Below are positions 56,471 to 64,000 of a stretch of 64,000 bases of DNA, in pieces (positions within the stretch are counted from its first letter, which is position 1; every line of letters begins with the position of its first letter). The translations under genes and the position numbers were made by a program. Location: assembly GCA_021234155.1 (NCBI GenBank), contig JAJEKV010000283.1:126001-190000 (forward strand), read 5' to 3'. The stretch is from Isoetes taiwanensis. Its lineage: Eukaryota > Streptophyta > Lycopodiopsida > Isoetales > Isoetaceae. The notes below the pieces were generated by a model, which was not told where the DNA came from, searched no databases, and was given only the letters and a program-made list of their open reading frames with translations.

Positions 56471-58379
56471 TCTTATATTATAATGTTATACCGTAAGTAG
56501 TGCACCGAGCCCTAATTTGAATGGCCGAGATCATCTGGATGCATCCGAAGGCCTAGATTTAATGCACGACTTACCAACACTGTGATTGGTCATGCTTCGA
56601 TCTCTTAAGGGGAAAGGGTAAATGAAAAGGGGGAAAAGGAAAAGGGAAGTGGAAAGAGAGAATGTGAAGGGAAAAAAAGCATGGGGAAAAGGGAAAAGGG
56701 TAAAAGAAAAAGGGAAAAGGGTGGGGATAAGAGAAGAGAAAAAGGCATGGAAAACGAAAAAGGGAAAGGGAACCTGGGAAAAGGGCACGAGGGAAGGAGG
56801 AAGAGATAAAGTGTAAAAGGTAAATGGAAAGGGCATGAAAAAAAAAAAGGAAAGAGGAAAAGGTTGAAAAAGGGAGAAAATGAAGGAGAAAAAAAGCATA
56901 GAAAAGGGGAGGAGAAAAAAAGCATGGGAAAAGGAAGGAACATGGGAAAAGGGGGAAAAAGAGAATCGTTGAGGAAAGAGGAAAAAGGAAGGGACAAATG
57001 GCATAGGAAAAGGGAAAAAAAAAGAGAGGGAAAGGGAAGGGAAAAAACGCATCAAGAAAAGGGGAAGAGTGAAAGGTTAGAAAAATGAGGAAAAGGAAAG
57101 GGACAAGGGGGGACAAGAAAGGGATGGGGAGAGGGGAAAAGAAAAGGGGCATAGAAAAAGGGAAAGTGAGAAGAAAGAAAAAGGAAAGGGAAAAGGGGGA
57201 AAGGGAACCTAGGTAAAGGTGACAAGGAAAAAGAAATGGGAAACGAGAAAAGGGAAGGGGGGAAGGGCATGAGAGAAAAGGGAAGAGGAAAATGGTGAAG
57301 AAAGGGAAAAAAGAAAAAAGGGAAAAGAAAAGGGGCAAGAGAGGAAGGGTGGGGAAAGAGGAAAATGGGTATAGGAAATAAGAGAATAAAACAAATGTGC
57401 AAAAGGCATGGAAAAAGGGAAAAGGAAAAGGAAAGGAAGGGAAAAAGTGCACAGGAAAAGGATCGGCAAAGGAGGAAAACGGAAAGAAAAAAATCCATCA
57501 AGAAAAGGAAACGGGAAAAAAATGAAAGGGAAAGGGAAGCAGGGGAGTGATGGAGGGGAGGGAAAGGGAAAAAGGACATGAGAAAAGGAAAAGAGAAAAG
57601 AAAAAGGAAGGGTTGAAAGAAGGGAAAATTGCACGGGAAGAGGGAAAGGGTGGGAAAAGGAGGAAAAGGAAGCACGGAAAAAATAGAAAGAAGAAAAGGG
57701 TGGGAAAAAGGTCATGGGAAAAGGGAAATAGAAAAGAAAAAAGAATGGAAAAAGGAGGAAAGAGAGAGAGGCACGGGAAAAAGAAAATGAGGAAAATGGA
57801 AAAGGGGAAGAGAAAAAGGGAAAATGGAAAAGGGAAAGAGGGAAAGAGGGAAAGGGTGAGGAGATGGAAAAAGGGAAGGTAAAAATGGCATGGAAAACGG
57901 GAGGGGGAAAAGAAAAATGGAAGGGAAAAGGGCACACAAAAAAAGGAGGAAAAGAGTGGGAAAGGAGGAAAAGAGAAGGGAAAATAGGCATGGAAAAGGG
58001 CGAAAGAGTAAAAGGTTGAGAAAAAGGGAAGACATGGAAAAAGGGTAGGGAAAAGAGAAGGCATAAAAAAAAAGAGAAAGGGGAAGGGAAAAGGGCAAAG
58101 AAAAAAGAGAAGAGGGAAAATGTGGCAAAAGGGAATGGAAAAAGGTTATCGGGAAGAGGGAAGGGGGAAGGAAAGGGATGAGGAAACAAGGAAACATGTG
58201 AGAAAGACGAGAAAAAAAAAAGGAAAAAAAAAAAAAAAGTAGAGAAAATAAGAAAAAATGAAATGCGGGATAGAGCAAAAGGGAAAGGGAAAGGGAAAGG
58301 GATAGGGCTTTTTTCACTGCATCCCAAAGCATTTACAGGCTCTCAACTTATGCCCAGCAACGCTGGGCACCATTACTAG
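56471..58379 (+). mobile_element. Helitron carrying a purine-rich tract, in a CACTA intron (1909 bp)
   Basis: 5' end A|TCTTATATTATAATG; 3' end hairpin GCCCAGC-AAC-GCTGGGC, ACCATTA, CTAG|T. It is oriented opposite to the transposase gene. Its body (56,600-58,300) is a GGGAAAAGG-type purine tract, the same kind as in the Helitron at 33-35.2 kb and on the same Helitron strand. Confidence 0.93.
56600..58300. repeat. GGGAAAAGG-type purine tract
   Basis: About 1.7 kb of almost pure A/G with variants of GGGAAAAGGG and the recurring word GGGCATG. Predicted ORFs on either strand are low-complexity artefacts. Confidence 0.95.
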
Positions 58380-61215
58380 TATGAAGTAAAAGAACAAATA
58401 TTCAAAATAACAAACGAAACTCGTGAATTATATGCTATTAAGTTGCACTTACAAATAGTGACACGCCTTTAGCATATGCAAATTCTTCGCTAGAAACATG
58501 TTCGCCACGTTGCCTTGCCATCTCTAGTTGTTCGAATAGCCAATTTATTGTTTATCTCACTTGGCATGACCCCTAGATGATTTGGAAATGGTTGTTTGCG
58601 ATTCTTTTGTCGATAGCATCTTCTCTCATCATCTCTCTTTATTTTTTCTTCCTCGTATTTTTTTATCCATTTCTCCATGGGAGTGGAGTTGTAGATGAGA
58701 AACTTATTGACTTTTCCCTGTTCTTCTAGTGTGAACAATTTCTTCTGTGGTCTTCCTTCGGGAACTTCTCCAATCATAGTTGGAGTGTCTTCATCGGTCC
58801 ATAATCGTGGAGCATTGGGGTGTAGATCGGCCAAGAACTCGGTGACATAGAATAATGACTCTCGTGCTAACCAACCCTCGGCCATGCAACTCTCTGGCCT
58901 TGCCTTCTGACGTACGAAGTCCTTGAGGACCTTTAGAAAGCGTTCTATAAAAAACATCCATCTAGGATTTGTTGTGCCCGCAAGCTCTACTTCGTCCACT
59001 AAATGCACTAGTAAGTGAGTTTGTATGTCCAGAAAACTTGTTGGGAATTCTTTCTCGAGCATACAACATGCCTCAACGACCTTAGTTCGCATGTCCGCAA
59101 TTTCTATTGTCGGTATTTCCTTCCTTGTAATCCATCTAAATATCATTTAAGAAAGAAAAAAGTTAAGTGAGAGTTCAGCATCGAGTGATTTCAAAATCCG
59201 TACGAACCTGGAAAACTCTGATAGGAGACATATTGCACGCAGTGGACCGTCAATGAGATGACCTCTCAGAACAATAGGCATAACAAACTGCAACATCTTA
59301 TGCCAATCATGAGATTTCAACCTAGTTAACTCCCCTTCGTTAGAGAAACAATTACACAACGAATGCATATATCCCGTCGGAGTCTTTATTGCCTTGATCG
59401 CTTCTCGAACGGGTTTCATACATTTTCTAGGCACGATCCAATCGACTTGTGGCCTTGTTCCTTCTTCGACATTTAGCCATGCTTTAGCTTTTGATCCAGC
59501 TTCTTGTAGATCTTCTCGCACTGCATCAGTGTCCTTACGTCCGGTGACATGCCTCCAAATAGACGACGAAACGTTTTTAAAGATGTGCATGGGATCAAGA
59601 AGATGATGGATCTTTAATTCTGTCCAATAGGGTAGAAGGAAGAAGGATGCTTTCCACTTCATTCCCTTAACCTTATTTCCTTCGGCGGCATCCCACATGT
59701 TACCCCAATCTCTCATTGTCAACCTTTTGGGAGGCTCTTCAGTGCAATGTTTTTCTCTTGGACCTACGTATCGAAGTCGATTTTCCATTGGAAGGTATCT
59801 CTTGAAGTTTGCATAGACATTTTTGTGCAATGCCATTGACCGGCGATAGTTCAACTGTTCAAACCCACACAAGTGGCATGCCGCATATCCAGACACTTGG
59901 AGTCCAGAGAGTTCACACAAACCAGGCCAATCGCTCGTTGTCCACATTAGGATTGCTCTCAAGATAAATCTTCGTTCAGCATGAAGTTCTCTTGAGACAT
60001 CATAAACTTCAATACCTTCACTCCACAATGTCAGAAGCTCATCAATAACTATTTTCAGATACGGATCTAGACTTTCCGGCTTCTTCGGTCCTGGAACTAA
60101 TAGTACTACCATTAAATGGCTAGTCTTCATGAGTAACCACGGTGGTAAATTATAGTTGATCAACACTACTGGCCAAGTTGACCACGCGGCCGATTGACGT
60201 CCATAAGGATTAGCACCATCCGTTGCCAACCCTAATCTGAAATTTCGTGGCTCCCTTCCAAATTCTGGCCATGTTTGATCAATATGCTTCCATTGCTTGC
60301 AGTCACTAACCACACGAAGTACATTGTCACTCGACGCATTAGCGGCATACTAACCCATGAGCGAAGCTAGAGATTCACATCGAAACAATAACCTTATGCG
60401 AGGGATCAATGGAAAGTAGCGAACCACCTTCATCGGGACGGTCTTTCCCTTGGCATCTGCGCTGTACCTAGAGGCACCACATTTAGGGCATGTTTCTGTG
60501 TTCTTGTAGATGTCATTCGGATAATATACCATGCAATTATTTGGACAGGCATGAATCTTATGGTAGCCTAAATCAGTAGCTGCCAATATATTTTTTATTT
60601 CATCGCGACTTTTGGGCATAGCGTTCCCTTGTGAGAGTATTTTCTCTTGCAATAACCTGTATAAAACAGACCTTTACGTATACATTCAACTACAAATTCA
60701 ATAAGTCAAGTGATTGCAATTGTACTTACTCTAACGAAGCCGTAACACTGGCATTGCTCCATTTGAATTTGGCTTGAAGGTTTAATATCAATAAAGATGT
60801 CGCCAATCTAGATATGCTTGCACCTGGATATAATACTTTATGCGCCTCCTCCAATTAAACGTGATCTTCATGACCATCGCTAGGAGTATTTATATCGTCA
60901 TCTAGGTCATTCGAAGATTGGGCCAAATGCATCTAACATGTTGGCTATGGGTTCCTCAACTTCCATGAGGTCGTCCACAGTGGCATTGTCGTCATCTTCA
61001 TCGTCGTATTCCTGTTCATCTTCATCATTATACTCTTCATTATGCGTTGTGCCCATGTTTGTACCATATTGCTCAATGTATTCTAATTCTGCTATCCGCA
61101 ATGACTTTTGATGTCGCCAATTCAGTACGCTTGGATGTGGTCTCATATTCACTTGCCTACCCTGCACGCCAGATTAAATGAAATATATACGTGATTGATA
61201 CATGCATTGACCCAT

Positions 61216-61800
61216 TACATACCTGGTTGCTGACGCAATCCGACTTTTGGAAGTGGCAGGGGTAGCCACGGCTGGAGCCGTGAATGAGCTTGTAGACATT
61301 CGGGCCCAATTAGAGAATGAGAGAAGTCGGAACCTAACCCTTTCTGAAGAGAATATTCGTTTAAAGGACTGTGCCGATGGGTATGAGAAGATGGCAGCCA
61401 AATTGAGGACACTAAACGACAGCTAGTGCCATTGAACAGAGGGGCAACGGTCCTCAGGGAAAACAACGGTCACTTGCGCAACCTAACAAGATCCTTGGAC
61501 TCTGACACTTTTAGGGTGACTTTGGAGCAGTCAATTGTATATCTCCCTTGCGAGTAGTTGTATGAGAGCCAGTGGGACGAGCTAAAGGCTGCTAATTATA
61601 GACATTGCGTGTGGTGTGCAGACAACTTGACACAGGTGGGCTGGTACACTCTAGGGTGTGGGCATCGTATGCACATGCGATGTGTTCTTGATTGGATGTT
61701 GCAAAGCCGCTTCTGTCCAATGCAAGACAGATGGATTTTTCCTGAATTGCAATATGCCATATTAAATATGCAAGGTCGCATGCCACTTTGCCACAACTAA
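61216..61800 (+). pseudogene. coiled-coil RING-H2 protein fragment
   Basis: A coiled-coil stretch (LVDIRAQLENERSRNLTLSE, 61,280-61,420) is followed after stops by LRENNGHLRNLTRSLDSDTF and then the frame 61,558-61,800 with CVWCADNL and CGHRMHMRCVLDWMLQS. The spacing C-x2-C ... C-x-H-x2-H-x2-C ... W fits a RING-H2 ubiquitin ligase finger, but the last pair reads CPMQ instead of CPxC, so one zinc ligand is missing. It sits head-to-head with the CACTA transposase start and might have been captured by that element. Confidence 0.55.
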
Positions 61801-62460
61801 TCGCTCGCAGGAGAGATGGGCAAATGCATACTTTTGAAAGTTATCGCGCTCCACACCCTTCGGGATGGTTTTCGACTAACCAGGCTTGTATTGTCCATGA
61901 CGAACAATGTAGATTTCTCGGAATTCTTGTTACCTCCTTTAGAAAGAGCGAGCTTTGCTCTGGCTCTCTTTTAGAGACTCTCTGCGCTAATGTAGCTTAG
62001 TGTTTTTGCTAGGTTACATTACACGAGAGGCTCTAAATGGGAGGTGGAGCAGAACTCGTTCTTTCTAGAGGTGGAAGTTCTCGTATACAAGTTGCTATAA
62101 TGTCAGAGGTGAGAGCGTTCCTTAATTTCAAGCCAAAGTGCTGCCTGAGCTTTGCCCACCCGTATAGCGGCTGTTGGGCACCAAATCATGGAATATCCTA
62201 TCTCTTGCTATTGATGGAGAACCTTGAGTAGATTGTGACTTGAAATTAGAGAACGTGTCCCCTTCGGACTTGCAAAACATGGAGGGAATCTGGCTGATGC
62301 GAAACATCCAAGATATAAAGCTCTGATGGCTTGCAAAACATCGTCAGAATCCATCTGCAAAATAACTCTAGAACATCTCCGGCATGTCTATGCCGCCCTG
62401 TCCTACCACTTCTATAAAAAGAAACTATTGCTTCCATAGAAAGAAACTATAATAATAACC
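61801..62460. other. no gene seen
   Basis: Short chance ORFs only between the RING fragment and the LINE. The part after 62,250 may already be decayed LINE sequence. Confidence 0.4.
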
Positions 62461-62469
62461 CTACTGACC

Positions 62470-64000
62470 ATGCAAATGCCAAAACCCATTTTCTATAACA
62501 TCAATAAACCATCCAAAACCATTCTTAATACAGGTACCATTCCCCTTATCGCCAAGTGTAAAGAACCCAAGACCATTTCAGATGGGTATCCTATAACCTT
62601 ACTCTCTATGGTGTATAAGGATTTTTGCGAAAGCTGTGGCAGAAACGCTTTGTGTTATTTTTGCTAGGTCGATATCTTCAACCTAAATAGGATTCTTGCC
62701 TTGTATTCTTGATAATGTTGCCGCGGCATATGGAGGCATGTATTGGGCAAGGTTAAATGCCCATCGCATTGTATATCTCAAAGTTGACTTTCGAAGGTAT
62801 ATGACAGTGTGGATTGGGTTTTCTCGAGAAGTGTTTATTGACCTTAGGGTTTGGTATCCCATTCACAAGAAACGTGATGAAGTTGCATACTTCTGCAAGA
62901 CCTACAGTACTTTTCCAGGGAGAGCCCTATGTCGTCTTTCATGTTGGTAGAGGAGTTCGTCAAGGTTGTCCATTAGCTCCATTGCTTTTTACAATATTGG
63001 CAGAGATGCTTTCACAATTGTTCTCTAGTGCTGCTGAGGAAGATGTGATTAGGGGGCTACCTATAAAAAATGTCTCTCAAGAAATTATTAATTAGTATGC
63101 AGATGATACCTTTCTATTCTTGATAGCAGAAGATGATAATCTTTAAAATGCCAAGCTTCTGTTTGACAAATCTTCCTTAGCCTCTGTTGTGGGTATTCAT
63201 GTCCCAATTTTTGATGCTTGGGATGTCATAATAGAGGGGTTGCGGAGGCACCCTTTTTGGTGGGATGCTGCTAAACTCTTCATGCCTGGAAGGGTAACAG
63301 TTGCATATCTATATGGCTTCTGGGATTCTTGCTCTCCAATCAAAGTTTCAGGAGATTGTGGGTGTTCAAAAACTTTATTTGGGGGTGCTCAGTTGAATGC
63401 ATCTTGTTGGTGGATCCCCCTGGCAGACAATGCATCACTTTGTGTTACAGTGCACCCATGACTCAACGATGTTGGAAAATGCCAGGAATCTTAACAATTG
63501 TAGCATGGTATGACACAGGCCAGCTGCTATCATGGGAGGCGTTTCAGCTAAAAATTTTGTTAGGGCGATGGGATAGAGCTTTTTGGCAAAAAGTTGTTGA
63601 CTATCTACAGCCTATTCTGCCACACCAATAAGATACATTGATATGGGTTTGTCATGAGGCGGTTAAGGAGTGCAAACTTGTGAACTTTATGTATAGGTTA
63701 TTGCTTGATACTGATATTCTTCCTCCTTCTAGTAAGTGGCTCCTTCAATTCCTTTCTCGTCAATGTGATCTTGGGCATGGGATAAGCTACTTCATCCTAA
63801 AGTGGTAGTTCTTTGGTGGCAGATTCTTCATCAATGTCTTCGGGTTAACATCTTCTCCACTGCCCTAGAAATGTCCAGTATACAAGCATGAATCTGAGAA
63901 CATTGAACACTGCTTTTTTTATGTGTGATCACCTCAGACAGGTATGGGATTGATAGTTCTCTCTTTTTCAAGCTTCCTTAATAAGTCAACAAGTACTCTT
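62470..64000 (+). mobile_element. L1-like LINE ORF2, decayed, runs off the window
   Basis: Reverse transcriptase pieces in shifting frames: IPLIAKCKEPKTISDGYPIT, YDSVDWV-like motif A, GVRQGCPLAPLLFTILAEM (motif B) and YADDTFLFLIAED (active site, about 63,096), followed by ISWEAFQLKILLGRWD-like sequence that matches the antisense LINE near 13,300. The order and wording show it is the same family as the LINE at 12.4-17.7 kb. Only the middle of ORF2 is in the window. Confidence 0.85.

Larger units (their letters stand above)
56077..61167 (-). mobile_element. CACTA (En/Spm) element body, termini not identified
   Basis: A TNP2-type transposase gene runs antisense through this interval and is interrupted by a Helitron at 56,471-58,379. 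I could not find the CACTA terminal inverted repeats with confidence on either side, so the element's true limits are unknown. The GTTGAACGAC cluster at 55.4 kb is a candidate subterminal region. Confidence 0.75.
56077..61167 (-). pseudogene. TNP2-type CACTA transposase
   Basis: In order on the minus strand: an N-terminal acidic exon (61,167-60,907); a zinc-ribbon-like segment, HACPNNCMVYYPND and CPKCGASRYS (60,652-60,350); Transposase_21 with FRLGLATDGANPYG and YAACHLCGFEQL (60,313-59,147); DUF4218 with IQTHLLVHLVDEVELAG and RARPESCMAEGW-like sequence (59,146-58,490); then a DUF4216-like end with MEVDVGSAFKTILFDAEWFD (56,470-56,077). An intron with donor AG|GTTCGT and acceptor ATTTAG| is at about 59,118-59,207. 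A donor GTAAGT at about 58,451 starts the intron into which the Helitron inserted. One in-frame TAG (near 60,352) breaks the frame between the zinc-ribbon and Transposase_21 parts. Apart from that stop the gene is nearly intact. Confidence 0.9.

Noticed and set aside
56531-58332. Similar long ORFs (up to 372 codons) in the purine tract
   Set aside because: Same compositional artefact in a second Helitron copy; no domain or codon structure.

Overview
The window looks like nuclear DNA from a land plant with a large, repeat-packed genome. The evidence is a UBN2-type Ty1/copia element, Ty3/gypsy pieces with a chromodomain integrase, L1-like LINEs with a DUF4283-type ORF1, a TNP2-type CACTA transposase (Transposase_21, DUF4218, DUF4216), Helitrons that end in CTAG, and intron-containing remnants of plant-type genes (serine carboxypeptidase, TauE/SafE exporter, PPR). 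I cannot name the species. A non-seed plant is possible but unproven. Almost nothing here is an intact host gene; the window is a stack of nested insertions.

Layout. At 1-1.6 kb is a gene whose first codons spell the histone H3 tail (MARTKQTARK) and whose last 100 codons form an H3 histone fold, joined by a long K/E-rich and proline/acid-rich middle with broken frames. Three copies of a 64-66 bp nested palindrome lie beside it and upstream of a second, unrecognised gene (2.2-3.7 kb). From 3.9 to 8.7 kb is a decayed Ty3/gypsy chromovirus with a gag-RNase H fusion, an integrase, a chromodomain and a 1.56 kb LTR. At 9.1-9.4 kb is a serine carboxypeptidase pseudogene piece. An antisense L1-like LINE with target-site duplications fills 12.4-17.7 kb. 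A second LINE (18.5-20.1 kb) ends in a TTCTA repeat and is interrupted by a 552 bp foldback MITE.

From 20.1 to 24.3 kb come a 321 bp Helitron, an array of about 19 copies of a TATAAATTTATA palindrome phased at 30/32 bp, and a decayed DUF7869-like gene that could belong to a poorly described DNA transposon. A complete 5.9 kb copia element (25,246-31,146; perfect 5 bp TSD, 801/796 bp LTRs, PBS, PPT) interrupts a coding exon. The same exon is cut again by a gypsy LTR at 31,215.

From 33 to 43.3 kb three Helitrons of one family sit in remnants of gypsy 3' sequence. One carries a 2 kb purine-rich tract, one carries a PPR fragment and other exon-like pieces, and one carries two correctly phased exons of a TauE/SafE gene. 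From 44 to 56 kb lie decayed coding remnants, a TTAA-flanked piggyBac-like MITE, and two loci with CGTTGAACG-type palindromes. A CACTA transposase gene (56.1-61.2 kb, antisense) has a fourth large Helitron, also carrying a purine tract, inside an intron. A coiled-coil/RING-H2 fragment and a third LINE run to the window end.

The most unusual items are the H3-tail/H3-fold gene with its promoter-side nested palindromes, the helically phased palindrome array next to the DUF7869-like gene, and the Helitron family with its captured exons and purine tracts.
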